A stretch of 64,000 bases of DNA from JBBQVS01 sp964250765 (GTDB lineage Bacteria > Chloroflexota > Ktedonobacteria > Ktedonobacterales > Ktedonobacteraceae): contig CAXUHF010000001.1 in assembly GCA_964250765.1 (NCBI GenBank), positions 113,531 through 177,530 on the forward strand. Reading direction: 5' to 3'. A program made the position numbers and the translations under genes. Under the pieces are notes generated by a model, which was not told the DNA's origin, did not search any database, and saw nothing but the letters and a program-made list of their open reading frames with translations. This document shows positions 53,159 through 62,287 of the stretch, piece after piece; positions within the stretch are counted from its first letter, which is position 1, and every line of letters starts with the position of its first letter.

Positions 53159-54121
53159 TTAGGCGAGCACCACGGCAATGAGGTAGGCAATGTACGCTCC
53201 AACGAGGAGGCCCCCTACGACACGAGGAATCTTTCCAGACCACACAAGAGCCAAGAGGACTAGATGAACACCAACCATGACTGGTAAGGCAATGAAGGTT
53301 ACGTGGGGGTCTACTGGAATGGAATGAATGGTTGCCGCCAACCCAAGAGTGACCAGCAGATTGTAGGCGAAGGAGCCAAGGATGCCACCGACTAAGATAT
53401 CAGCCTGTTTCTTTCGGGCGGCACTTACTCCCAGCGCAATCATCTCTGCCCCTGTTCCAAGCGACACGATGGTGGCTCCCACGGTTCCTTGACCCAAACC
53501 AATGATCTGTGCAAAGCGGAGGGCACCTTCGACAATAGCTGGACCTCCCACTGCCATTGCCACGAGTCCACCACTGGTTAGCAAGACGGGCTTCCAATGC
53601 AGATGAGGATGGGTGTGCGACTGCGGGTCATCATCATCTCCGTCAGTTTCAGACTCTGCAAGATGCATGTTCGCCTCCTGATCTGTCCGAAATAAAAAGA
53701 TTGTGTAGCCGACAAACACGAGCAGGAGGAGGACTCCTTCCACCTGGGTGACGACTCCGAGAAAGAGCAAGACAACGGGAAGGATGGACACCAACGTGGC
53801 AATGAGGGCTTGGCGTCGCACGTGTCGGTCAATAGTGATGGGAAAGATGAGCCCAGAGAGACCAAGTGCCAGCGTCACAATGGTGACATTCGTGCCAATC
53901 ACATTGCCGATGGCAAGTGTTGGAGCACCGCGAGCGGAAGCAATGGCGGCAGTCAGCATTTCTTCTGGTTCCAGACCAGCCAGCAGGACTCCGACGACCA
54001 GAGCACTGATACCAAGAGCACGCGCAAGGTCACTTGCTCCGTCCAGAAACCAATCTGCGCCAACGACAAGCAGAAGTGTTCCGAGAGCAAGCAATCCAAG
54101 CGCGAGCAGCAGCAGAAGCAT
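53159..54121 (-). CDS. Sodium/calcium exchanger-like (CaCA family) membrane protein
   Basis: The 320-residue protein has two inverted alpha repeats: LLAGLEPEEMLTAAIASARG with IGNVIGTNVTI, and GATIVSLGTGAEMIALGVSAA with GGILGSFAYNLLV. A hydrophilic acidic/His loop (ESETDGDDDDPQSHTHPHLHW) separates them. The canonical first-repeat Glu is retained. The ion may be Ca or another divalent metal; the His-rich loop may sense metal. It overlaps the CDF-like gene by one base, forming an operon. Confidence 0.85.
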   Translation of the reverse strand: MLLLLLALGLLALGTLLLVVGADWFLDGASDLARALGISALVVGVLLAGLEPEEMLTAAIASARGAPTLAIGNVIGTNVTIVTLALGLSGLIFPITIDRHVRRQALIATLVSILPVVLLFLGVVTQVEGVLLLLVFVGYTIFLFRTDQEANMHLAESETDGDDDDPQSHTHPHLHWKPVLLTSGGLVAMAVGGPAIVEGALRFAQIIGLGQGTVGATIVSLGTGAEMIALGVSAARKKQADILVGGILGSFAYNLLVTLGLAATIHSIPVDPHVTFIALPVMVGVHLVLLALVWSGKIPRVVGGLLVGAYIAYLIAVVLA

Positions 54122-54741
54122 TAGGAATCCCTTTCTAACGTGTTCGGCAGCGGCATTCTCTCTCTACTCTCTCGCAGTGCATGAACCGCTTCCTGAATAC
54201 CGTAGTACACAATAACCAACGAGGCAAGCGGATCAGCCCACCACCAACCAAAAAGCGTATTGAGCACGAGTCCCACGAGGACGGCACCAGCGAGATAGGC
54301 ATCGACCAGTGTCACATGTCCTTCTGTGAGCAAGACCTCATTCTTTAACTGCTGCCCTGTCGTCCGTTTCCCAAATGCAAGCAGGAGCATGACGATGAGG
54401 GTGACAGCAATCCACACAATTCCGCCGACGGACGTGACGGCATGTATTCCTGTAAGAAAGGTAGAAATCAGTTGTGCCACGATGTAGATCACCAGTGCGA
54501 TGAATGCGATGCTGATGAGACGAAGCGCAAGTTGTTCTCGATGTTGGTTCACTCCCGTGGGTTGCCATACGACGACCACTGAGGCAAAGATTTCGATGAG
54601 CGAATCGAGTCCAAACCCAGCAAGGGCAACCGAACGAGCTGCAAATGCCACAAGGACGACAATGACAACGCCGACCACGTTCCACCCCAGTGTGATATAT
54701 TCGAGGACGAGTCCTCGTGTGAGAAGGGCAGTTTGACGCAA
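54121..54741 (-). CDS. Cation diffusion facilitator-like transporter
   Basis: The 206-residue protein has about five or six helices and the CDF elements GFGLDSLIEIF (Asp in helix 2) and LVDAYLAGAVLVGLVLNTLFGWWWADPLASL in the second half (key: VDAYLAG, WWADPLASL). The cytosolic C-terminal domain of CDF proteins is missing, as in small CDF relatives. Substrate metal is unknown. It is translationally coupled with the CaCA-like gene by a TAATG overlap. Confidence 0.78.
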   Translation of the reverse strand: MRQTALLTRGLVLEYITLGWNVVGVVIVVLVAFAARSVALAGFGLDSLIEIFASVVVVWQPTGVNQHREQLALRLISIAFIALVIYIVAQLISTFLTGIHAVTSVGGIVWIAVTLIVMLLLAFGKRTTGQQLKNEVLLTEGHVTLVDAYLAGAVLVGLVLNTLFGWWWADPLASLVIVYYGIQEAVHALRESRERMPLPNTLERDS

Positions 54742-55106
54742 AACAACCTCCAGTTCATCTGTCTACTTCCATATTGTACCTCACCTGAATCTGTATGCTG
54801 CTATGTTTCTCCTGTTCTGCCACATAAGCCATTTTCTCTTTTCTCACCTCTGCTCTTTCTCTCTGTTTGCTCTCTCTGACACGATATCTAGCACGCTTCA
54901 CCCGAAATCTTCCCTTTCATCTGGCTCCTACCCATTGCATGAACATCCTTCATAAAGGTGTTTCGCAAGGCAGGAGCTGAGTGGTCACATAGTGTTCTGG
55001 CAAAATGAAGTGCTCTGATGAGAGCACCCTGGAAGATTTTGGGTGAGGCAAGAACTAACGTTCGTATCACTTGTACGAATGAACGTCAGAGCAGAACGGA
55101 GGTGTG
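54742..55106. other. Intergenic region with a small palindrome
   Basis: No supported gene. A palindrome TTCGTATCACTTGTACGAA lies at 55061-55079, just before the hypothetical gene at 55107, and may be an operator. The left half must hold the promoter of the CDF/CaCA operon. Confidence 0.4.
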
Positions 55107-55370
55107 ATGGAGCACGCGCATGCCTTGGTGAATGTCCGCAATATGAACCTACTCTGTCAGGAATATGGGAACGTGTACGCATTGATTGAGGGCGAGATAC
55201 GTCGCCGGAAGATCAACCAGGTACGAAGACGGCAAGGTGTCTTGGAGGTACGAACCGCAGCACGAGACATCTGGATGGGTCCGGCTACTTTTATCAAATG
55301 GGTGAATTGGCTGGGTGATCCTATGCGCTATCTGGAACAAGATATCCGTTGGCAAATAGGTGAGTACTAG
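55107..55370 (+). CDS. Hypothetical protein
   Basis: The 87-residue product is basic in its centre (GEIRRRKINQVRRRQG) and hydrophobic/aromatic toward the end. A GGAGG site precedes the start (GTG 55104 or ATG 55107). No known motif is seen, although a DNA-binding role would fit the charge. The opposite strand also has a frame here, so this is a tentative gene. Confidence 0.4.
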   Translation: MEHAHALVNVRNMNLLCQEYGNVYALIEGEIRRRKINQVRRRQGVLEVRTAARDIWMGPATFIKWVNWLGDPMRYLEQDIRWQIGEY

Positions 55371-55663
55371 GTGCATCATACTCAAAAATATGGACAGTAG
55401 AGAGATCAAACAGTATGAGACCTGATAAGAGCGTATGCTTCATCTCAAAATAGAGCAAAAAGTAGCTACGACGCTCTTTCGTGACGACTCATCTTATTAT
55501 GCTCTCAGGAAAGACATTGGCAAACAAAAATGTCAGGGGAATTAGGACTGCTGAAGTCCAATCTCAGCACGAGCGTCTTCCAGTAAGGCACGTACCTTCA
55601 ACGTATCTGCCTATTGACGTATATAGGCAAGCTCAAGGACAGTTCCTTGTTGCCTCATTATAC

Positions 55664-56287
55664 TCAGGAATCATTCCCTTCTTTCGTTCTTTCTATACCA
55701 GATTCAGTCAATGCTTGCTCCAAGATATCGCTCACCCTGAGAGATGGTGCGAATTGTCGAAGATAAGGGAGGTCAAGGACGTTTGCCTTGCGCTTCATCA
55801 CTTCGACAATATCAGTCCATTGTCGAGGTGACATTCCTCCACCCATTTTCCACCAACTCAGTTTATTGAGAATGATATCTTCAGGACTGGCAAAATAGAA
55901 GGGACGTGTTCCTGTTTCAATCACGTTCTCTCGTGCTCGACGCAGTTCTTGTTGCGCAAATGCGCTGCTTTTCAACACAAACACATCGACTTTGATACCG
56001 GTTGTGTGATGCAGCACATTAAACGAGGATTGATGACGGATAGCATCGTTGATCGACGCACCATCAATGTAGTATTCGTTTTCAAGGAGTTTGACCAGCG
56101 TTTGGACATGATACCGTTGAATGGCGGCAATGATATCAACATCTTGCGTTGCACGTTGTTTGCCATGCACGGAACTGGCAACCGATCCACCGATATAATA
56201 GGGGATATCAAAACGCTCCAAGACATCGACGATGGGAGTGATGGCTTGAAGAATATCTGGGGTATTCATCGGGGACGCGAGAGACAT
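55664..56287 (-). CDS. Nucleotidyltransferase-fold protein (first of tandem pair)
   Basis: The 207-residue protein has the minimal nucleotidyltransferase signature GGSVASSVHG followed by TQDVDIIA (the DxD metal pair), and later KVDVFVL with the third Asp. This resembles AbiEii/MNT- or DUF6036-type nucleotidyltransferases, which often act in toxin-antitoxin or defence systems. No HEPN partner is adjacent; instead its partner is a paralogue upstream. AAGGAAAG precedes the start. Confidence 0.7.
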   Translation of the reverse strand: MSLASPMNTPDILQAITPIVDVLERFDIPYYIGGSVASSVHGKQRATQDVDIIAAIQRYHVQTLVKLLENEYYIDGASINDAIRHQSSFNVLHHTTGIKVDVFVLKSSAFAQQELRRARENVIETGTRPFYFASPEDIILNKLSWWKMGGGMSPRQWTDIVEVMKRKANVLDLPYLRQFAPSLRVSDILEQALTESGIERTKEGNDS

Positions 56288-56337
56288 GTTCTTTCCTTCC
56301 TCTCTCCTTGTTAGACGTTCTCAAAGGAGAGCCTCCC

Positions 56338-57201
56338 CTAGAGAGTCAATGATGGCACATCGTCACGAAGTCCAGCATCAATAAGTGCCTGCGAAAGCAG
56401 TGCTTCGATGCCCAGTTCTGTTGCTTGCCGCTCAAGATAGACACAATCCACTGTGGGTGCTTGCACCTTGAGCATCCCAAGAATGTCGTTCCACCGATCA
56501 TCTGCATTAGCTCCTTGAGCGTGGTACTGGAGCAGAGTGAGCAGCGTCACATCTTCGGCAGAGGCTACGAAAAGCGGTCTTCTCCCTTCAATAAGTTCCT
56601 GTGCCTGCCTTCGTTCCACCAGCATTGTGTCAAAGACGGTTGATGGGAGGAAGACATCGACCTTGATGAGTTGGGAGAGATGCAGCATGCTGAAAGAAGT
56701 CTGCTGCTGCAATGCTATACTGACCACGTTTGGGTCAAAGACATAGTTGTGAGCAAGCTGTTCTAAAAGGAAATCGGAGTGGTCGGTGGAAAAATCAGCC
56801 ACAATATCTAGGTCGTGAACGGATCGAGGGAAGCCATAGATGGAACTTGCGACAGAGCCGATAAGTAGAGCAGGAACATCGAGGTGTTCAGCAATAGTGA
56901 GCAGTGGAAGCAATGCCTCCTGGATGTCTGATGCTTGCAGTCTCCACTCTGGGTGTTGTTGAAGGGCTGCGAGAAAAAGGGATGCAAGTGGCTCACCATA
57001 TTCACGGCTAATGAAGCTAACCGCCTGATCGTGCTCCCAGTTCTTGTCCGAGGACTCAGACGAGCAGTGGAGGTTGGCAGAGGTGATCGAGTGGGTCCAA
57101 CTGCGTGTCGAGGCGAACTTTCTGGCAGCAGAAAATGTGCGGGTATGAGCGATCTGTATCTGCTCAAATGCAGGAGAGGTATCCAGCGATTGCGTTCTCA
57201 T
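56338..57201 (-). CDS. Nucleotidyltransferase-fold protein (second of tandem pair)
   Basis: The 287-residue protein carries an extra N-terminal part of about 85 residues and then a domain paralogous to the neighbour: LIGSVASSIYG, VHDLDIVADF and LIKVDVFLP. The DLD metal pair is conserved. It is 50 bases upstream of the first copy, on the same strand, and probably co-transcribed. The function is unknown; similarity to the neighbour points to a duplication. Confidence 0.68.
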   Translation of the reverse strand: MRTQSLDTSPAFEQIQIAHTRTFSAARKFASTRSWTHSITSANLHCSSESSDKNWEHDQAVSFISREYGEPLASLFLAALQQHPEWRLQASDIQEALLPLLTIAEHLDVPALLIGSVASSIYGFPRSVHDLDIVADFSTDHSDFLLEQLAHNYVFDPNVVSIALQQQTSFSMLHLSQLIKVDVFLPSTVFDTMLVERRQAQELIEGRRPLFVASAEDVTLLTLLQYHAQGANADDRWNDILGMLKVQAPTVDCVYLERQATELGIEALLSQALIDAGLRDDVPSLTL

Positions 57202-57346
57202 GCCATGTGCTCCGTCGTATTCCTTTCACTCATAGGAATGATACCGAACCCTAGGCGATGTGTCAAGCCTTTTTTGAAGAGTACTTTCTGAAAGCATCTT
57301 GCATTTCTTGGAAAAGTCGAGTATAGTGCTTCTTGAGTATTCTGAT

Positions 57347-57385
57347 CTCGGAACACCTTATCTCGAAAAGCTCGGAACACCTTAT
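57347..57385. repeat. Two 15-bp direct repeats
   Basis: CTCGGAACACCTTAT occurs twice (57347-57361 and 57371-57385), with a 24-base period, in the noncoding stretch 57202-57537 between the nucleotidyltransferase pair and the tRNA remnant. It may be a recombinase arm site or promoter element. The rest of that stretch contains no gene. Confidence 0.5.
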
Positions 57386-57537
57386 GTCCTGTGGGAAAAC
57401 TAAACTCAAGCATAAGAGAAGAAACGCGAGCAAAAAGGTCGTGAAACCTTTTGTCAGAGTAGCTCAGATACGTTCCAGAGTCTGTCGTTTAGCTCTGGAG
57501 GCCGATCCACACCAAGCAAGCGGTGTTTTCGGGGGTT

Positions 57538-57583
57538 CCTGCCTTCCAAGCAGGCTGTCGCGAGTTCGAGCCTCGTCTCCCGC
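57538..57583 (+). pseudogene. 3' half of tRNA-Gly(UCC), likely attachment site
   Basis: From 57538 the DNA reads as an anticodon stem-loop CCTGCCTTCCAAGCAGG (anticodon TCC), a variable loop, a T-arm around GAGTTCGAGCCTC and the acceptor 3' strand TCTCCCGC. The 5' half of the tRNA (acceptor and D arm) is absent. A 3' tRNA fragment next to tyrosine recombinase genes is the hallmark of an attachment site left by an integrative element. The complete copy should be at the other end of the element, outside the window. Confidence 0.72.
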
Positions 57584-57733
57584 TTGCTTCTTGTGCATCG
57601 TCTCTCTCGGACGGCTTCCAAAGCCACTTCACCCGAAGTGTACTCGAGAAGTTTTCTGAAAGAGACGATCTCGTTTTTGGAAGGGAGGGTGCAGAGACAT
57701 CCTGCTCTGGTTTTTGGCAAGTTCCCGCATTGC

Positions 57734-57894
57734 CTCATCTACAATCTGCCTCCATTCATCCCCATCCCTCACGGGTACATTGGCTTTCTCATCCATTCCA
57801 TCAGCCTAGAGCGTTCCTTCTCTCTCCTACATGATACTTAAGCCTCTGTCATTCGTTCTATGTATAGAAGAATTTGAGGCAGATTGTAGATGAG
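57734..57894. repeat. 19-bp inverted repeat pair, possible IS ends
   Basis: CTCATCTACAATCTGCCTC at 57734-57752 is the exact reverse complement of 57876-57894. They lie just before a truncated transposase gene. One copy could be the left end of that IS and the other the right end of a lost neighbour. A simple hairpin is also possible. Confidence 0.5.
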
Positions 57895-57933
57895 ACAAGC
57901 ACGACAGAAAGTGGGTGAGAGGTGGGCGTGAAG

Positions 57934-58740
57934 ATGACGACAGAGGAGTGCCATGCGCTCGTGCATCAAATGGCTCCCCAGTATCGTACGGCGTCTCTCG
58001 CACGCAAAGGTCATCTCCTCGATGAACTCGTTACTCACACCGGTTATGCTCGCCGCTATCTGGTCTGGCTGCTCAACCATCCTCTCCGAGTACGCGCTCC
58101 TCAAAGAAGGACTCGACGACCTGTTTATGGCGAGGATGTACAGCAAGCCCTCTTTCTGCTGTGGCACACCAATAATCGCGTGTGTACGAAGCGACTCATC
58201 CCGTTTCTGCCCACCCTGATCGATGCCTTAGAACGGCATGGGCGTCTGCGCCTCTCCGACAGGTGCCGTCAACAGATGCTCTCGATGAGTGCCGCCACCG
58301 CCGACCGCATCCTCTCCGCGCTCAAAACGCTCCCCCAGTATGGCATTTCCACCATACGCCCAGAGACCTACCTGAAAAGCCAAATTCCCATTCACCCCTT
58401 CACCGACTGGAACGATGTACATCCGGGCTTTCTGCAAGCGGATTTGGTGGTACATTGTGACTCGCGAGAGGCCCGAAGCCCGCTCTATACGCTCACCTTA
58501 ACGGATATTGCTACCACCTGGACTGAATGTGTTCCCGTGCTCCATCGCACCCCCAAAGCAGTGCTGGCGGCTTTTGCGCGTGCGCGTACTCGCTTCCCCT
58601 TTCCCATTTTAGGTCTCAGTACCGACAATGGAGCCGAACTCATCAACGAGACGCTCTTTGCCTATTGCGAGCAGGAACAGATCACCTTGATACGAGGACG
58701 GCCTCATCTCAAAAATGATCGACGAATGAAGGCAGCATGA
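57934..58740 (+). pseudogene. Integrase-core transposase, C-terminally truncated
   Basis: The product has about 268 residues, with HLLDELVTHTGYARRYLVWLLNH in the N-terminal half (key: TGYARRYL, WLLNH), MSAATADRIL, and an integrase core with Asp (LQADLVVHCD) and Asp (STDNGAELIN). It stops after RPHLKNDRR, just where the family continues with an HVEQKNW-type segment carrying the last Glu. So the third catalytic residue is missing. The C-terminal third was lost at the border with the recombinase gene. GTG 57922 is an alternative start. Confidence 0.78.
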
Positions 58741-59874
58741 ATGGAGAACCGAGTGATAAGAAGGCAGTGCTTCCTGCTCAGCTACTAGACTCCTCACCCA
58801 CATTGCACGAGACGGCTCCATCTGTTCCAGACGCTTCTCCTGCTCAACAGGAGGCGTTCCCATGTGTCCCTACACAGCAGGATGCACTGGTCCCTTCACA
58901 TGCGACGACGACGATTGCTCAAGGAATTGGAGCGTATGTGCAGATGCAGCAACGTGCCAAGCGACAGCCGAAGACATTGGAGTGGCATCAGACGGCGCTT
59001 GCTCTTTTGGAGCAGTATCTACGGACACAGTGCCAGTGTGTGCTGGTATGCCACATCACCGACGGGCACATCTGTCAGTGGGTGGCATGGCCTGGGCAGA
59101 CACCAACAGAACGAGGCGTGATGCGTGCGACCAGTACGATTGAGTCCTATGTGCGTTCGGCGCGTGCGTGGTGTTAGTGGCTCTTGAGTCACCATCAACT
59201 GATACAGACACCCTTTGCCTCTCTCACAGTGCCCAAAGGCGGCCATCGTCCTAGAGCCAGAGGAGTGGGAGCAGTTGCTCATGGCGTGTCAGACGGCAGA
59301 ACGGGAAGGGGTGCTAGCAGAGCAGATGCGAGCACGCAACAGGGCCATGCTCTGGATTCTCTTTGAGACAGGGATGCATGTCTCAGAGCTGTGTGACCTG
59401 CATCTAGGTGATGTGAACGTGGAGGAGGGAAGTCTGCGAGTTCGAGGTCCAGGAAAATACGAGCGTCGGTGTCTCCTTGGAGCACAGGGGGCGCAAGCGC
59501 TGCGTGGGTATGTCGAGCAGCATCGGTTCAGGCAGAAAGCCTTATCGAGGAAAGAGGAGCCACTCTTTGTGTCGGAACGAGGACATCTACTCACGGCGAA
59601 TGTGTTTGTGCTGGTGTTTGGGCGACTCAAGAAGCGAGCGGGCATTCGTCGAAAGGATATGGTGCCTTCGCTCTTGCGCGATAGTTTTGCGGTGCGGTAT
59701 CTGCATCTAGGAGGAGACCCACTGCGGTTGCGCGACGTGTTAGGGCGGGAAGAGAGTGCGGTGGTCAGACGCTTTGTGGGGCTGAGCGAGCAGGCTCTGA
59801 AGAGCAGCATACATGAAAACGAGAACAGTCCAGCGAGAGTGAGTTGTGAGGAGGTGACTCTCACCCTCCTGTGA
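58737..59874 (+). pseudogene. Tyrosine recombinase, broken by TAG and a frameshift
   Basis: The N-terminal core-binding part is at 58737-59177 and ends in SARAWC-TAG. In the same frame it continues WLLSHHQLIQTPFASLTVPK. Then one extra G near 59233-59237 shifts the frame, and the catalytic domain runs on at 59238-59874 (AAIVLEPEEWEQLLMA ...). In that domain the first Arg of the R-H-R-Y set is His (GMHVSEL) and the nucleophile Tyr region reads VVRRFVGLS, with Phe. So it is dead by several independent changes. Confidence 0.85.
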
Positions 59875-59965
59875 GGGGTGGCTTCCGAGAATTGGATACC
59901 TCCCAGCAGAGGGCATGTGCTGAGTCGTGATCGGTTGAGAGTCTCACTGTGGAAAATCCATCGTA

Positions 59966-60409
59966 TGCGGCGTGCGGCTTGAAAATGTTGACGTGGAGCA
60001 GGGAACGCTTCTGGTGAGACAACACCAGATGAAGGGCAGACGACGTGTGCTTGAACAACAAGCGGTACAGGCGGTACGAGTGTATGTCGAGAGGTATCGG
60101 CATGAAAGTAGCGCGGGAGCAATACAGCAGGAGCTGAGCGATGCGCCGCTCTTTCTTTCGGAGATAGGACATGCGCTCACTAGGCATGGAGTGATGACGC
60201 TGTTCGTGCGGTTGAGGAGACGAGCAGGACTCACGCGAGAGGAGATAGGACCGACGGTAGTACGAGACAGCTTTGCGCTGCGGTATTTGCAAGCAAGAGG
60301 AGACGTGTTCACGTTACGGGACCTATTGGGGCACCAGGAGAGTGCGGTGGTCAAATGCTCTGTGTGCACGAGCAAGCACCACGTCAGGGAACGTGAAGCG
60401 GAACTGTGA
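59966..60409 (+). pseudogene. Tyrosine recombinase fragment (C-terminal catalytic part)
   Basis: A paralogue of the preceding recombinase begins mid-domain at CGVRLENVDVEQG and lacks the N-terminal half. It retains VVRDSFALRYL and LRDLLGHQESAVVK, but where the Tyr nucleophile is expected the sequence reads CSVCTSK. It is thus truncated and inactive. The two paralogues in tandem indicate an array of related recombinases at the element border. Confidence 0.78.
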
Positions 60410-60634
60410 AGAGACACCAAGTGTTGTGAGCGAAGCTCTTGTGATGGCGAAGCACAGCCGCTTAAAGATTGTGCTAAGACGAGCGCGTCATGCCTGCTGA
60501 GGAAAGAACCGAGGGAGCTTGATCGAGGATGGTCTCGTGTACGGAGCGACGGTTTCCCGTTTCGTGCCTCATCACCCATCGTGTGCAGAGAGAATGTTTG
60601 GATCGAAGTACACAGATGGTCCGAAAGGGGAACA

Positions 60635-60930
60635 CTATTTACACTTGATGGCTTGATGTAAGGCACTACATGTGAGTTGCGTCGTCATCTCTCGTGAGAG
60701 ATGCCACCCTACACATCGGCGTGAGAAGGCATCCAAAAGACAAGCGAGGTACACGAACGCGCTTCGCAAACGAATATACGTAAAGTCGGCGACCCACGCT
60801 TGATCAGGAGCAGAAAGCGTCACTCCTGCTAACTCATTTGGATAGACCCGAAATCCATGACGCGAATTGGTCGTTGCGACCACAAATTTCTTTTTGAGAT
60901 GGTACAGCAATGACTCTTCTTGACTGAGAA
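60635..60930 (-). pseudogene. IS3-family transposase (OrfB) fragment
   Basis: A stretch with TTNSRHGFRVYPNELAGVTL and VADFTYIRLRSAFVYLACLLDAFSRRCVGW (key: VADFTYI, LDAFSRR) matches the central region of IS3/IS150 OrfB with the first catalytic Asp. It is cut after the second Asp region and fused in frame at its N side to a flavoprotein fragment (61114 to 60931). Not functional. The gap 60410-60634 shows no gene. Confidence 0.78.
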
Positions 60931-61261
60931 CTCGTGATCGGAACAGAAGATGCGCTTGCATCTGTGGTACCGTGGCAAGTGGGAGTAGGTAGTCTTCAAT
61001 CAACTCATGTCCTGTCGGATACGCGTCGGGATCGGGAGCATTCCATCCCACCGTTTCAAGCAGAGATGCCGCTTCACGGTCAATGAGGTACCGCCACGGA
61101 GAAAACAAATGCACATGTCCTCAGGCATGAATGCTCGTGCCAACGGATGGCCCAGCTTCTATAACGAGCGGTGTCTTGGCTTGGCTGAGGACATGAGCGG
61201 CGGCAGCTAGTCCTACAGGATCGGCACCGATGATAGCAATAGGAAGTGTCGATAAGTTCAT
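60931..61261 (-). pseudogene. NAD(P)/FAD-binding oxidoreductase fragment with in-frame TGA
   Basis: The frame starts MNLSTLPIAIIGADPVGLAA (GxGxxG with the middle Gly changed to Asp) and runs to SIHA. It then meets a TGA (61120-61122) and continues in frame with GHVHLFSPWRYLIDREAA. The usual family text has Trp before GHV, so TGG-to-TGA explains the stop. After about 100 residues it joins the IS3 fragment. It is thus a 5' gene remnant, inactivated by the stop and by the fusion. Confidence 0.7.
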
Positions 61262-61377
61262 AGTGAAATTTCTTTTTTCTTTTTGGAAATTGGAAAGATG
61301 TTTTTTCTGCTTTCATATGAGAGACGTGCGATGTGCAAAAAGGACGCAAGGACGAAATAAAAATGAGCGTTGCATCT

Positions 61378-61625
61378 TTATAGGTGTCCTTGTCCTTCAA
61401 CTGCTGCCTGTCGTGTGTCTTCTGTGTTGCGTTGAAAAAGCTGCTCCACAATTACGACATCACGCCACACGCCATCAAGTTGAGCGTACTTTTCATACAC
61501 ACCGACCTCGCGAAAGTCGAGTGAACGAAACAGGGCGAGGCTCGCGGTATTCTTCACAAACACCCGTGAGACCAGTTTCCAAAAGCCTGCCTCTTCCACA
61601 TTGTGCAAGAGAGCTTCAAGCGTGA
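61378..61625 (-). pseudogene. GNAT acetyltransferase C-terminal fragment
   Basis: This frame encodes AGFWKLVSRVFVKNTASLALFRSLDFREVGVYEKYAQLDGVWRDVVIVE (key: NTASLALFRSLDF, GVYEKYAQLDG), the C-terminal half of a phosphinothricin/arsinothricin-type N-acetyltransferase. The N-terminal half is missing: the frame is open upstream only into the end of the response regulator gene. A deletion probably fused the two ends. The gap 61262-61377 has no gene. Confidence 0.65.
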
Positions 61626-62287
61626 CCCGACCTGCCCATTAAGCCTTGTTCCCAGGCGAAGACAGCAGCTTGAGTGCGGTCCACCATGTGCAATTTGCTC
61701 AAAATAGTGCTCACGTGCCCCTTCACGGTCTTTTCGCTCAGGACTAGCTTTCCGGCAATGGTCGCGTTTGAGTCCCCTTCCGCGATGAGACGGAGGACGT
61801 CGCGTTCGCGTTCGGTGAGGTCTGCGAAGGCGGCAGGAACCGAGGGTTTGAACTCGCGCACCTCTTGAACGAGACGTGAGGCCACTCTCGGATGCAGAAC
61901 TGATTCGCCCCGTGTCGCCTTCCTGACCGCCTCGACAAGTTCCGCTGGATGAATGTCTTTCAAGGTATAGGAGATCGCCCCAGCGCGCAGTGCTGGAAAA
62001 ATATTCTCATCCTCATAATACGAGGTGAGCACGATCACATATGAGTGTGGACTCACTTGCTTGACAAGGCGCGTTGCCTCAACGCCGTTCATCCCAGGCA
62101 TTAGCAGGTCCATCAGGACGACATCAGGGCGATACTTCTCAGCAAGCTGAACCGCCTGCTCACCCGATTCTGCCTCACCGACGACCGAGAGGTCGGCCTG
62201 AGCCTCAAGGAAGGCACGTACTCCCTGTCGCACAACGCTGTGGTCATCCACGATGAGAATGCTGATAGGCCGGACCGAGTGAGTCAT
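61616..62287 (-). CDS. NarL/FixJ-family response regulator
   Basis: The 223-residue protein has a receiver with ILIVDDHSVVRQGV, the phospho-Asp in DVVLMDLLMPGMNG and LTSYYED, then a LuxR-type HTH with LTERERDVLRLIAEG and SEKTVKGHVSTILSKL. It is translationally coupled to the sensor kinase (ATGA overlap), so it is its cognate output. The last residues (GRSGHA) lie at the GNAT fusion point and may not be native. Confidence 0.92.
   Translation of the reverse strand: MTHSVRPISILIVDDHSVVRQGVRAFLEAQADLSVVGEAESGEQAVQLAEKYRPDVVLMDLLMPGMNGVEATRLVKQVSPHSYVIVLTSYYEDENIFPALRAGAISYTLKDIHPAELVEAVRKATRGESVLHPRVASRLVQEVREFKPSVPAAFADLTERERDVLRLIAEGDSNATIAGKLVLSEKTVKGHVSTILSKLHMVDRTQAAVFAWEQGLMGRSGHA

Noticed and set aside
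57452..57583. Complete tRNA-Gly including the GTAGCTCAG-like text near 57459
   Set aside because: That text is too far away and there is no 5' acceptor strand pairing with TCTCCCGC.
57523..57834. Plus-strand frame across the tRNA fragment
   Set aside because: It reads through the tRNA-Gly half and lacks a ribosome site.
44371..59874. Reassigned or suppressed TAG codon, suggested by two in-frame TAG stops at likely Gln positions
   Set aside because: TAG ends several intact genes here (the NHL lipoprotein at 1177, csoR at 4593), and the affected genes carry other lesions, so decay is simpler.
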